In this document: positions 1 through 7,882 of the stretch, piece by piece | How positions within the stretch are numbered: position 1 is the first letter of the stretch | Layout of the letters: every line of letters starts with the position of its first letter | Source: JBOEGW01 sp050633625 | GTDB lineage: Bacteria; Pseudomonadota; Alphaproteobacteria; Rhodobacterales; Rhodobacteraceae | Direction: 5' to 3' | Length of the DNA stretch: 64,000 nt | NCBI GenBank assembly: GCA_050633625.1 | Contig: JBOEGW010000003.1 | Coordinates: 310,001 to 374,000, forward strand | The notes under the pieces: generated by a model | The model's database searches: none | Told to the model about the DNA's origin: nothing | The model's input: only the letters and a program-made list of their open reading frames with translations | Program-made: the position numbers and the translations under genes

Positions 1-456
1 GATTGGGCCAAAGAAAGCGGCTGCATCGGCGGGGCCGAGTGTGGCCATGAACGCGAGGGCGATGCGCGCATCAAAGAAACGAAACAGCACAAGGGCCTCC
101 TCATCGGGAATGTGAACGGAAATCCATTTTTTCCAATGGCGGCGAAGCTCATCAAGCGATGCGCCTGTCACGCAGAGCATCCCGGCATAGGGCGTTCTTG
201 CGCGGCGCAGGATTTCGCCCCAGATCGGCATGTCCTCAACCGTCAGGGCGACAAGGTATGGCGCTTCTTCGCGCAGCATCACAGCGTCATCGCCAAAGAA
301 CAAGCTGCTGTGGGGAAGGCCCGAGGCTTGAAGGTCGCTGCCGAGTTGATCGAAACTTGTTGCGTCCAACAATGCGTAGAGGCGACCGGCGCGCAGGGCG
401 TGGCGCAGGCGAAGGGGCGAAAAAGGATCGACGTATTGCAGCGCGAGCGTGTTCAT
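1..456 (-). CDS. DUF4123-domain T6SS adaptor/chaperone, 3' end cut by window edge
   Basis: An ATG at 456 opens a frame that stays open to base 1, giving at least 152 residues; the C-terminus lies outside the window. The translation starts MNTLALQYVDPFSP. It carries the DUF4123 pattern: an early LYALLDA strand, PYLVAL near residue 66, a central G-x-S...LRRHWKKW block, then LFRFFDARI...FFGP. Known members are chaperones that load effectors onto VgrG or PAAR spikes in type VI secretion. The start overlaps the stop of the PAAR gene (ATGA), so the two are translationally coupled. The effector it serves is probably further left, outside the window, or among the unrecognised genes of this operon. 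The family call is firm; the cargo is unknown. Confidence 0.85.
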   Translation of the reverse strand, partial: MNTLALQYVDPFSPLRLRHALRAGRLYALLDATSFDQLGSDLQASGLPHSSLFFGDDAVMLREEAPYLVALTVEDMPIWGEILRRARTPYAGMLCVTGASLDELRRHWKKWISVHIPDEEALVLFRFFDARIALAFMATLGPADAAAFFGPI

Positions 457-848
457 CCGCTGCTCCGAACGAAGGCTTGGCCTTTGGCGTTGGCTTGGCG
501 CATACAATCGCGCACACAGGGCGCCCAACCGTCTTTGATATCCACTTTGCGGGGGCCTTCGTCATCTGCGAAGACCGTGCCGGACCCCGCGTCAACAGCC
601 CCACCGCAGGCGATCCCGTCACCCTTGCGCGCCAGCGGACGCCCGTTGACAATGACGGTGGGCGAGCCGCCTGAAACGGCGCGCCCATGCGGCGGGCAAT
701 TGTTGCACCCATGGGCAGCATGCGCATCACCTTGGCGCAGCGCGGGGATGCCGTCGATCAGGACGTCACCGCTGCCCGCGGTGGCCGGGGTGGGCGGAAA
801 GCAACCGTGCCCTGACCCGATATCCCCTTTGCGACTAGCGGCGGGCAC
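453..848 (-). CDS. PAAR-domain protein, T6SS spike tip
   Basis: 131 residues from a GTG start two bases after the preceding stop. The protein has the glycine-rich PAAR layout: GDIGSGHGCFPP at the N-terminus, DVLIDGIPALRQGD, a His/Cys cluster HAAHGCNNCPPHG, a second VIVNGRPLARKGD strand pair, then ACGG. The His and Cys residues fit the zinc site of PAAR tips. PAAR proteins sharpen the VgrG trimer and carry effectors. After the PAAR fold there is only a short tail of about 30 residues with two cysteines, so no toxin domain is fused; cargo would be non-covalent through the DUF4123 partner. It is the fifth gene of the vgrG operon. Confidence 0.85.
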   Translation of the reverse strand: MPAASRKGDIGSGHGCFPPTPATAGSGDVLIDGIPALRQGDAHAAHGCNNCPPHGRAVSGGSPTVIVNGRPLARKGDGIACGGAVDAGSGTVFADDEGPRKVDIKDGWAPCVRDCMRQANAKGQAFVRSSG

Positions 849-850
849 GA

Positions 851-1465
851 TCAGGCGCCTTGCAGGGTTGGGCGCGCGAGCAAGCCAATGGCTGGGTCGG
901 CGAGAAAGGCAGCGAAATAGGCGGGCATGCGGTCAAGGTCGGAGGCGGAGAGATCCATCCGCACGCCGCCCTGACGCATCGCAACTGTGGCGCAGGTCGC
1001 GTTGAGGTCGTTTTGGGTAGCCTCCAAAAGCTGCGACAGGGTGAGCCCTTTGGGCAGGCAGGCAGGATGCAACGCGCGTGCGGCGCGCAGGAACATTGCG
1101 CTTGCTTCGGGCTGCTCATTGGTGGCCGCCCATGCGCCCCAAACGTCACCTGTTGTGACGCCTTTGCACCACGAAAGGGTTGCGGCGCCGGTGAGGGTCC
1201 AGCCAGCGGCGTGGCACAGCGCGCTCCAATCGCTCGCTTGCACGCTCATAAGCTCTTGGCGCAGGGTGTCTTCTGCGTCTGCGATGGTTTTGAGGGTTGA
1301 GCCGTTGCCGCGCGATGTATCGGCGGATGAGAACCGCTCGATGAGTTGGCTGTTGGCGTGAAAAATGCGCCACAGGTCTGGGAGAGATGTGCCGCTTTCG
1401 GATAGGATTGCGCCGCGCAGGGCAGAGTTTGACTGGGTCATTGGCGTGCTTTTTTGCTGTGTCAT
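851..1465 (-). CDS. Unrecognised protein in the vgrG operon
   Basis: 204 residues, start ATG at 1465 overlapping the stop of the preceding gene (ATGA). I do not recognise the family. It is mostly helical, with no signal peptide or membrane segment. It has a tryptophan-rich middle (GWTLTGAATLSWCKG, then VWGAW) and a C-terminus rich in Leu and Asp. A possible in-frame alternative start is the Met at residue 9. Position between the 270-residue gene and PAAR suggests a T6SS accessory role such as adaptor, immunity protein or spike-associated factor; this is inference from context only. Confidence 0.65.
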   Translation of the reverse strand: MTQQKSTPMTQSNSALRGAILSESGTSLPDLWRIFHANSQLIERFSSADTSRGNGSTLKTIADAEDTLRQELMSVQASDWSALCHAAGWTLTGAATLSWCKGVTTGDVWGAWAATNEQPEASAMFLRAARALHPACLPKGLTLSQLLEATQNDLNATCATVAMRQGGVRMDLSASDLDRMPAYFAAFLADPAIGLLARPTLQGA

Positions 1466-2274
1466 CGTAAGACCGCCTGCGGATCAAATCCGATGTCGGC
1501 GAGGTTACATCCGGCAGGGGGGAGGCTTGCGAGATAGGGGTGGAGGCCCGCGGCGATCTGGTTGTATGGCTGGTCATACTGGGGGGAGCGGTTTTCGCGG
1601 AGACACTGCGCATTGGAGGCGGCACCGAGTTCCCAGTAGAGATTATAGTTTTGATCGACATCCACATCCCAGACGCCAATGGCGGCTGTCAGCCCGGCGG
1701 ACACCAGCCCATCGCCCGTATTGGCAATGAATTGCGGGCCGAATAGGGGCTTTGAAACCGGGTTTGGGGCGGCGTCGATAAAATAGCCCGCCGCGCCGGC
1801 GATCAACTCGACTTCGGCCCCAATGATGCCACCTGTGCAGCCCCAGAGGTCGTTGAGCGAAAAGGGGACATTGGCGCGCATGAATTGCGGAATTCCGGCT
1901 TTCATACGGTCGAACAACTTCATGCCTTCGCTGATCTGCGCATAGGCTTGATTGGTTGAAACGGCATCTCCGATTTGCTTGGCGCGCCCTGCGGCATCAA
2001 GACCTTCATCAACACGTTCTGCGGAGCGCGCCGCGTCACCTGCCCCGCCCAGAAGCTTGCCGATGGGAAGGCCCGCACTGACGCCGCAATTCTTGAGGTC
2101 CACAGCCGCGATACAAAGGTTTTCGAGGCCCAGAAAGATGAAGGTGTGATAGCCACAAATCACCGAAAGGCTGCCATCATAAGACACAAGCCAGGTGCGG
2201 GATTTTGTGTCCATCCTGCCGACCCATGTTTCAGGGGTGCTCAGGTCATTTCCATAGGGAAAACTGTCAGCCAT
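1462..2274 (-). CDS. Unrecognised 270-residue protein, candidate T6SS cargo
   Basis: Start chosen at ATG 2274 (MADSFPYGND), one base after the stop of the preceding gene and preceded by a GAGG site; the frame could extend upstream but would overlap that gene. There is no classical signal peptide. The protein has tryptophan- and cysteine-containing stretches, an Ala/Gly-rich region near residues 65-95 (KLLGGAGDAARSAE), and a hydrophobic glycine-zipper-like segment GGIIGAEVELIAGAAGYF near residues 148-165. That segment could insert in or span a membrane. I do not recognise a family. A membrane-active effector would fit the context, but structural or adaptor roles are equally open. Confidence 0.65.
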   Translation of the reverse strand: MADSFPYGNDLSTPETWVGRMDTKSRTWLVSYDGSLSVICGYHTFIFLGLENLCIAAVDLKNCGVSAGLPIGKLLGGAGDAARSAERVDEGLDAAGRAKQIGDAVSTNQAYAQISEGMKLFDRMKAGIPQFMRANVPFSLNDLWGCTGGIIGAEVELIAGAAGYFIDAAPNPVSKPLFGPQFIANTGDGLVSAGLTAAIGVWDVDVDQNYNLYWELGAASNAQCLRENRSPQYDQPYNQIAAGLHPYLASLPPAGCNLADIGFDPQAVLR

Positions 2275-2275
2275 T

Positions 2276-2743
2276 TCACTCGTCCTCTGCCGGTTGGAGC
2301 AAGCAATACTCTTGGCCGCGAAACCGCGTCGCCAGATAGACGCAGTCGTTATAGGTTTCCATGAGACAAACCTGCATGGGCCTGCCTTGTTCATCCATCG
2401 TGCATTTTTCCTCGGCGCAGACCTGCGTAAACAAGGCGCGCCTTGGCAAATGTGCTGTCACCACAACGGTTTGTGGCCCTGAGAGGTTCAGCGCGTCGTA
2501 GGCTTTGAGCAATTCACGTTGGACGGATGGACTGCCGGAGTCCGGGCTGAAGGGCAGCCCCATCTCGCCCGCTTCTGGCATGATTTTGCTATAGGCTGCG
2601 TAGTCCTTGGTCGAACAAGACAACAGCTCAGACGCAAGGACGCCCTTAGGCTGCGCAACCCAGCTTCTCACCGCCGCAAAAGCGCCAAGTGCCAAAACAA
2701 GGACCAGAGCACCCCCGCCCACTCTTATAAACGTTCGCCTCAT
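2276..2743 (-). CDS. Small exported or membrane-anchored protein in the vgrG operon
   Basis: 155 residues with a strong GAGGAG ribosome site before ATG 2743, only seven bases after the vgrG stop. The N-terminus is Arg-rich then hydrophobic (VGGGALVLVLALGAFAAV), a signal peptide or uncleaved anchor. The exported part holds six cysteines (near SCS, VCAEEKC, VC..NDC and YC), suggesting disulphides in the periplasm. The family is not recognised. Directly after vgrG and before a possible cargo gene, a periplasmic immunity protein is one reading, but nothing in the sequence proves it. Confidence 0.7.
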   Translation of the reverse strand: MRRTFIRVGGGALVLVLALGAFAAVRSWVAQPKGVLASELLSCSTKDYAAYSKIMPEAGEMGLPFSPDSGSPSVQRELLKAYDALNLSGPQTVVVTAHLPRRALFTQVCAEEKCTMDEQGRPMQVCLMETYNDCVYLATRFRGQEYCLLQPAEDE

Positions 2744-2750
2744 AGGCTCC

Positions 2751-4847
2751 TCAGTTCAACTTGATTGTCGGGGCATTGGCGGTGATTTCTTTGCCGCCGA
2801 CCATCTCGATACCGTTGTCGAATTCCATATAAAGCGTGTCGCCGCGCATCCGAATAAAGCCGTCCGTGCTCATCCGCATTTCCGATTTGCCGACTTTGAT
2901 CTCAAGCTCGCCATTGGAAACGATGGACATCACGTCCCCCGCTTCGACTGTGATGCTGGAGCCGGAGGACATTTGGATCGCGTTGCCCGCCTGCGTGACC
3001 ATGGTGTTGCCCACGTTGACGGTTTTGGTGGAGCCAACAAACTCGGATGAAACGCCCGGTGTCGCTTCGTTGATTGCCGTATCCGCATAGACCGAGAACA
3101 CCCCGCGCCCGCCTGATTGGATGCCCGGAATTGGCAGTTTGACGGCAATCTCGGAAATGCCCTCGACGAGCTTGCGAAAACTGCTGTTGAGCATCCTGCC
3201 GATACCGCTTGGCCCGACATGAAGCATCATGCTGCCATGCACGGATTCATTGTGGTTGCCGTCAACTTCGATAGCTTTGTGGTTGCCCACAGATTGGACC
3301 CAGTTGTTGTCAATCCGCTCTGTGTGGTTGTGATTGACCTTTTCGTTACGGTCCTTCTCGGCGTGAATGAAGATTTCTTCAGCCCCGTCCTTGTCCTCAA
3401 AGCGCAGTTCATTGAAGCCTTTGCCTTGGTGGGTGTCTGTTTTGAAGGTGGAGCGGGTTTTGTGCTCCGGCAAGTCGTAGGGGACTTTGTTGCGCCCGTT
3501 GTAGACGCAGCCTGTGACCATGGGTTTATCTGGATCGCCGTCGAGGAATTCAACAAGGACTTCCATGCCAATTCGCGGGATGACCATGCCGCCCCAGCCA
3601 TTGCCGGCCCAGTTTTGCGACACGCGGCACCGCATGGAATAGCTGGCATCGAGATCCCAGTGGAATTGCACAAGGATACGGCCATATTCGTCGCAATCAA
3701 TCTCGCCTTCGCCCACGACAACTGCGGTCTGCGGACCTTTGACATCGGCGCGCGGGGTTTTGTGTTCGGGCAACATTGGCGCATTTGCGGGCAACAGGAT
3801 GTAGCGACCTTTATAGGCTGTATCATCGTCTTCGCCGCCGCCCGTGCCGTAGCTGTCGCTTTCGTAGCTGTGGTGGGCGGAGAGGCACAGATACTCCTCG
3901 CCGCGTCCGGGCACATCATCGCCCCCTAAGCTCACCAAACCACCTGCGCGCAGGGAAATAATGTCGCCCTCGGCTTCAAATCGGCGGTCTTGGCCGCGTT
4001 CGCCTTTGGTGCGCAACTGCGCGACGACTTTCCCACGGGATTGATCGAGGTGATCGCCGGGCCAATCAAAACTCTCGATCTGACCCTGCGCATAGGCGGC
4101 ATCGCCAGTGTGATCGACTTCCATGGCGGCATTTGGGGTCTTGAAGTTGTAATCCGTCAGCCGGATGGCCCCGGTGGTGATCCGCCGGGCGGGGCGCCAT
4201 TCAAAAAAGTGTTCAATGTCTTCTTGGTGGTGGCCTTCGGCGGGCTTGAAGGGGCGCATGCCGATTGAGGCATGGTTTTCTGCGATATCGGTGAGCACCA
4301 TATCGTGGGCGGCCTCGCGATGAACAAAATGATACGAAATCCCGTGCCGCTCCATCAGGCGCTTGGCAAAATCCATGTCGCTTTCGCGGTATTGCACTGT
4401 GTATTCGAGGTCTGGGTAATCTTGCGTCAGATCCACCGTGAGCGTTCCGGAATCGCTATAGCTTGCGAGCAGCTCCTCAAGGATCGACACCACGCTCATG
4501 TTGTGGAAGATGCGCTGATTGCGCCGCATAGAGGCCAGGAAAAACCAAGGTTGGAGGCGCAGTTCGTATTTGTGACCATTCTCGCCTGCGCCAAGCCAGC
4601 GCGCTTGGGTGATGATCCCATCGAATGGTTGTTCGGTGCCTTCATGGGTGACGAGAGTGACTGTTGCGTGCGTGCCGATCAGCGCGTCGAAATCCACATC
4701 TGAAATCGCAGCGAGGCATTCAACCTTGTAGTCAAACAGGCCGCTGAGGTGTTCGTCGCCTTCAAAACGGCGCAAAACAAGCTGATCCGCGCCAAGCACC
4801 GTTGAAAGGCGCCCCATACGTGCGGCTTGAGAAAAATGGGCATTCAT
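2751..4847 (-). CDS. vgrG: VgrG, type VI secretion spike protein
   Basis: 698 residues with start ATG 4847; a longer upstream frame of about 52 residues has no family resemblance and was rejected. The N-terminal half resembles the phage gp27-like hub (DFAKRLMERHGISYHF, GLVSLGGDDV). It is followed by the gp5-like OB fold (DEYGRILVQFHWD, NWAGNGWGGMVIPRIGMEV, VTGCVYNGRN) and then a beta-needle of short hydrophilic repeats ending TANAPTIKLN. VgrG trimers form the membrane-puncturing tip and carry effectors. The C-terminus stops at the needle, so no extension toxin is fused. It heads a six-gene operon. No tss core genes lie in the window, so this is an orphan vgrG island. Confidence 0.95.
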   Translation of the reverse strand: MNAHFSQAARMGRLSTVLGADQLVLRRFEGDEHLSGLFDYKVECLAAISDVDFDALIGTHATVTLVTHEGTEQPFDGIITQARWLGAGENGHKYELRLQPWFFLASMRRNQRIFHNMSVVSILEELLASYSDSGTLTVDLTQDYPDLEYTVQYRESDMDFAKRLMERHGISYHFVHREAAHDMVLTDIAENHASIGMRPFKPAEGHHQEDIEHFFEWRPARRITTGAIRLTDYNFKTPNAAMEVDHTGDAAYAQGQIESFDWPGDHLDQSRGKVVAQLRTKGERGQDRRFEAEGDIISLRAGGLVSLGGDDVPGRGEEYLCLSAHHSYESDSYGTGGGEDDDTAYKGRYILLPANAPMLPEHKTPRADVKGPQTAVVVGEGEIDCDEYGRILVQFHWDLDASYSMRCRVSQNWAGNGWGGMVIPRIGMEVLVEFLDGDPDKPMVTGCVYNGRNKVPYDLPEHKTRSTFKTDTHQGKGFNELRFEDKDGAEEIFIHAEKDRNEKVNHNHTERIDNNWVQSVGNHKAIEVDGNHNESVHGSMMLHVGPSGIGRMLNSSFRKLVEGISEIAVKLPIPGIQSGGRGVFSVYADTAINEATPGVSSEFVGSTKTVNVGNTMVTQAGNAIQMSSGSSITVEAGDVMSIVSNGELEIKVGKSEMRMSTDGFIRMRGDTLYMEFDNGIEMVGGKEITANAPTIKLN

Positions 4848-5050
4848 AAATTCACCGCCAAAAACAATTTGTGCCTGTACAGTTAACACAGAAGTTAACG
4901 GTTTCAAGCTGTCGCGTGACGTGGCGGCTCTCTGGCAGCTTCCTGGCTGATCCCGGCGCAGCGCGGGGGCGCGCCCCAACCCCTTGCTGATTTCTCTGTG
5001 CATTGCGATATAGGGGGGAACCCTTGTGGGACCGAAAAAGGAAGATGGAC
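4848..5050. promoter_or_regulatory. Divergent intergenic region between vgrG and ybaB
   Basis: About 200 bases serve both the vgrG operon (leftward) and ybaB (rightward). Two GTTAAC palindromes lie at 4882-4887 and 4894-4899, twelve bases apart centre to centre, about 35-52 bases upstream of the vgrG start. The spacing between the TTAA cores is eight bases, not the seven of a CtrA site, so no regulator is assigned. The ybaB side has AAGGAAG just before its start. No clear consensus promoter was found. Confidence 0.35.
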
Positions 5051-5398
5051 ATGCTTAAAGGACTTGGTGGGCTTGGCGATATGGCCAAGATGATGAAAGC
5101 GGCGCAGGAAATGCAGTCCAAAATGGGCGAGGCGCAGGAGGCGTTGGAGCGGATTATGGTCACCGGCGAAAGCGGTGCCGGGCTTGTGAAGGCGACTGCG
5201 ACAGCCAAGGGCGAGCTGACGGCGCTGGACATTGATCCGAGCATCTTTGACCCTAATGAAAAGGAAGTTGTGGAGGATTTGATCCTTGCGGCGATCAAGG
5301 ATGCGCAGGCCAAGGCCGCGGCGAAGATGGAAAGCGAAATGGCCAAGATCACCGAAGGGTTGGGCCTGCCTGCTGGCATGGGCAATCCGCTGGGATAA
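5051..5398 (+). CDS. ybaB: YbaB/EbfC nucleoid-associated protein
   Basis: 115 residues from ATG 5051 (MLKGLGGLGDMAKMMKAAQE), chosen because GGAAG lies about eight bases upstream and the family begins this way; an ATG at 5045 sits too close to that site. The protein is helical and Met/Lys/Glu-rich at both ends with the central strand typical of YbaB. Members form dimers that bind DNA and are usually encoded with recR, which follows six bases later. dnaX, which often precedes ybaB, is absent here; the vgrG operon occupies that side. Confidence 0.93.
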   Translation: MLKGLGGLGDMAKMMKAAQEMQSKMGEAQEALERIMVTGESGAGLVKATATAKGELTALDIDPSIFDPNEKEVVEDLILAAIKDAQAKAAAKMESEMAKITEGLGLPAGMGNPLG

Positions 5399-5404
5399 TT
5401 GGGC

Positions 5405-6004
5405 ATGGCAGCGCATGGCGGACAGGAAATCGAGACACTGATTGAGCTGATGGCAAAGCTGCCGGGGCTTGGGCCGCGCTCTGCGCGCCGGGTTGTTTTG
5501 TTCCTGATCCGCAAGCGCAGCCTGCTTTTGGACCCTTTGGCGCGGGCGATGGCGGATGTGGCCCGCACGGCGCGCGAATGTGTGAATTGCGGCAATGTTG
5601 GCACCTCGGAAACCTGCGACATTTGCTTGTCCAATGAGCGGGCGAATGGCGAGATATGCATCGTTGAGGATGTGGCGGATTTATGGGCGATGGAGCGGTC
5701 TGGCGTCTTTAAGGGGCGGTATCATGTGCTTGGCGGAACCCTTTCGGCGCTGGATGCTGTTGGCCCGGAGGAATTGCGTATTCCCAAGCTTGTGAGCCGG
5801 ATTGGTGACGAGCAAGTGCGTGAGGTTATTCTGGCGCTCAACGCAACGGTTGATGGGCAAACCACGGCGCATTACATCGCGGATGAGCTTGAGGGGCGTT
5901 GTACGATTTCGACGCTGGCGCAGGGCGTGCCTATTGGTGGCGAGCTTGATTACTTGGACGATGGGACGATCACCGCAGCCTTGAGAGCCAGAAAGCCCGT
6001 GTGA
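5405..6004 (+). CDS. recR: RecR, recombination mediator
   Basis: 199 residues from ATG 5405; a TTG two codons upstream is possible but less likely. The N-terminal helix-hairpin-helix reads LPGLGPRSARRVV. The zinc finger has CVNC...CDIC near residues 57-71. The Toprim core includes ICIVEDVADLWAMERSG and YHVLGGTLSALD, and the C-terminus has GVPIGGELDYLDDGT. RecR works with RecF and RecO to load RecA at gaps. It forms an operon with ybaB. Confidence 0.97.
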   Translation: MAAHGGQEIETLIELMAKLPGLGPRSARRVVLFLIRKRSLLLDPLARAMADVARTARECVNCGNVGTSETCDICLSNERANGEICIVEDVADLWAMERSGVFKGRYHVLGGTLSALDAVGPEELRIPKLVSRIGDEQVREVILALNATVDGQTTAHYIADELEGRCTISTLAQGVPIGGELDYLDDGTITAALRARKPV

Positions 6005-6097
6005 CTGCGCGCTCATGCACAGGCGACCCTGCGTGATCCGGGGTGGCGCAGGCCAGTCAAACCCGATACCTTCTCGCGACGCAAAGGAGGGCAGCCC

Positions 6098-7033
6098 ATG
6101 GCATCTATTGTTTCCGTAAAAAACCTGACCAAGACCTACGAAGGCGGGTTTCAGGCGCTTAAAGGCGTCAATCTTGAAATCGAAGAAGGCGAAATCCTCG
6201 CGCTTCTTGGCCCGAATGGCGCTGGCAAGACCACGTTGATTTCGACGATTTGTGGGCTGACCAACCCCACCTCCGGCAGTGTGACGGTGGGCGGGCATGA
6301 TGTGGTGACGCAGTATAAAGCGGCGCGCAAATTGATCGGGCTGGTGCCGCAAGAACTGTCGTTGCAAGGGTTTCATCAGGTCGGTCACGAGCTGGCCTAT
6401 ACGCGCGGATTGTTTGGCAAGAAAAAGGACGCGGCTTACCTTGAGCAAATCCTGCGCGATCTGAGCCTTTGGGACAAGAAAGACAATATGATCATGACCC
6501 TTTCGGGCGGCATGAAACGCCGGGTCTTGATCGGTAAGGCGCTGTCGCATGGGCCACGGATTTTGTTTCTGGATGAGCCAACGGCGGGCGTTGATGTTGA
6601 GCTGCGCAAGGACATGTGGGCGGTGATGCGCAAGCTGTCGGACCAAGGTGTGACGATCATTTTGACAACCCATTACATCGAGGAAGCCGAAGAAATGGCG
6701 GATCGGGTCGGGGTGATCAACAAGGGCGAAATCCTGTTGCTTGAGGACAAGACCACGCTGATGGAGCGGATGGGGAAAAAATCCCTGCGCATCACATTGG
6801 ACGCTGCGATTGAGGCGATACCAGCGGCGCTTGCGGCGTATGATCTTGAGCTGGCACAGGACGGCACCATGCTGACCTATACCTATGATACATCGGCGCA
6901 AAGCACTGGAATTACTGGTCTTTTGACAGACCTGAAGGCAACGGGACTGCATATGGCGGACCTTGACACAACGCAAAGCTCGCTTGAGGAAATCTTTGTT
7001 GGGCTTGTGCATGAAGGGGAGGACGCAGCATGA
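6098..7033 (+). CDS. ABC-2 type exporter, ATP-binding subunit (YadG-like)
   Basis: 311 residues behind a strong AAAGGAGGGC ribosome site. Walker A is GPNGAGKTT near residue 39, the signature is LSGGMKRR near 138, Walker B is ILFLDEPTAGVD near 158, and the switch His is in TTHYIEEAEE. The C-terminal 90 residues form the domain typical of ABC-2 drug or polysaccharide exporters. It overlaps the permease gene by four bases (ATGA), so the two form one transporter. The substrate cannot be read from the sequence. Confidence 0.95.
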   Translation: MASIVSVKNLTKTYEGGFQALKGVNLEIEEGEILALLGPNGAGKTTLISTICGLTNPTSGSVTVGGHDVVTQYKAARKLIGLVPQELSLQGFHQVGHELAYTRGLFGKKKDAAYLEQILRDLSLWDKKDNMIMTLSGGMKRRVLIGKALSHGPRILFLDEPTAGVDVELRKDMWAVMRKLSDQGVTIILTTHYIEEAEEMADRVGVINKGEILLLEDKTTLMERMGKKSLRITLDAAIEAIPAALAAYDLELAQDGTMLTYTYDTSAQSTGITGLLTDLKATGLHMADLDTTQSSLEEIFVGLVHEGEDAA

Positions 7034-7791
7034 ACGGGCCAGCGATTGCAGCAATTTACAAGACCGAAATGGCGCGCACGTTTCGCACGATCTGGCAAAG
7101 CATTGTTTCACCTGTCGTATCGACATCGCTTTATTTTGTGGTGTTTGGCGCAGCGATTGGCAGCCGGATCGACACGGTGGATGGCATTGATTACGGGGCC
7201 TTCATTGTCCCCGGATTGATCATGCTGACAGTTTTGACACAAAGTGTCACGAATGGCTCCTTTGGGATTTATTTCCCAAAGTTCGTTGGCACGATGTATG
7301 AGCTGTTGTCGGCCCCGATTTCGGCGTTTGACATCGTTGTTGGGTTTGTTGGCGCTGCGGCGACGAAGGCCTTGATGATTGGTGTGATCATCTTGATAAC
7401 CTCGACATTCTTTGTGGATTTGCACATTGCGCACCCGGTTTGGATGGTGGCGTTTTTGGTGCTCACCTGCGTGAGTTTTGCGCTCTTGGGGTTCATCATC
7501 GGGATTTGGGCGAAGAATTTCGAACAGCTTCAACTCGTCCCTCTGCTGATCATCACGCCGCTCGTGTTCCTTGGGGGATCGTTTTATTCGATCTCGATGT
7601 TGCCGGAATTTTGGCAAAAAGTGACGCTGTTTAACCCGGTGGTTTACCTTGTGTCCGGGTTTCGCTGGGCGTTCTTTGACATGGCGGACGTGAGCGTGGG
7701 CATCAGCCTTGGCGCGGTTTTGGCCTTCGCGGGGATTTGTGTACTGGTGATCTGGCGCATCTTTGCGACGGGCTGGCGCATTCGCCCATAA
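7030..7791 (+). CDS. ABC-2 type exporter, permease subunit (YadH-like)
   Basis: 253 residues with about six membrane segments. Features are the amphipathic N-terminus entering at TIWQSIVSPVVSTSLYFVVFG, the long segment FDIVVGFVGAAATKALMIGV, and the ABC-2 signature region PLVFLGGSFYSISMLPEFW followed by NPVVYLVSGFRWAFF. It pairs with the upstream ATPase through an ATGA overlap. Homologues export drugs, polysaccharides or other unknown substrates across the inner membrane. Confidence 0.94.
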   Translation: MNGPAIAAIYKTEMARTFRTIWQSIVSPVVSTSLYFVVFGAAIGSRIDTVDGIDYGAFIVPGLIMLTVLTQSVTNGSFGIYFPKFVGTMYELLSAPISAFDIVVGFVGAAATKALMIGVIILITSTFFVDLHIAHPVWMVAFLVLTCVSFALLGFIIGIWAKNFEQLQLVPLLIITPLVFLGGSFYSISMLPEFWQKVTLFNPVVYLVSGFRWAFFDMADVSVGISLGAVLAFAGICVLVIWRIFATGWRIRP

Positions 7792-7882
7792 CAAGCGCCA
7801 CGTAAGGGCGCCACATAACGCAGCCTCATGACAATGGCCCCGCCCCCTTGCAGGCGGGCGGGTGCACCTCTACATCAAGGGC

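Noticed and set aside
4882..4899. CtrA site before vgrG
   Set aside because: The TTAA cores are separated by eight bases, not seven, so the paired GTTAAC was not called CtrA.
4848..5003. N-terminal extension of vgrG
   Set aside because: About 52 extra residues do not resemble the family and cross the shared promoter; ATG 4847 fits better.
5681..7126. Long open frame antisense to recR and the ABC ATPase
   Set aside because: GC-rich codon bias keeps the antisense frame open; no start context, no recognisable domain, and both sense genes are certain.
7837..7860. Terminator between the ABC permease and S49 protease
   Set aside because: CCCGCC and GGCGGG can pair, but the stem is short and no T-run follows.
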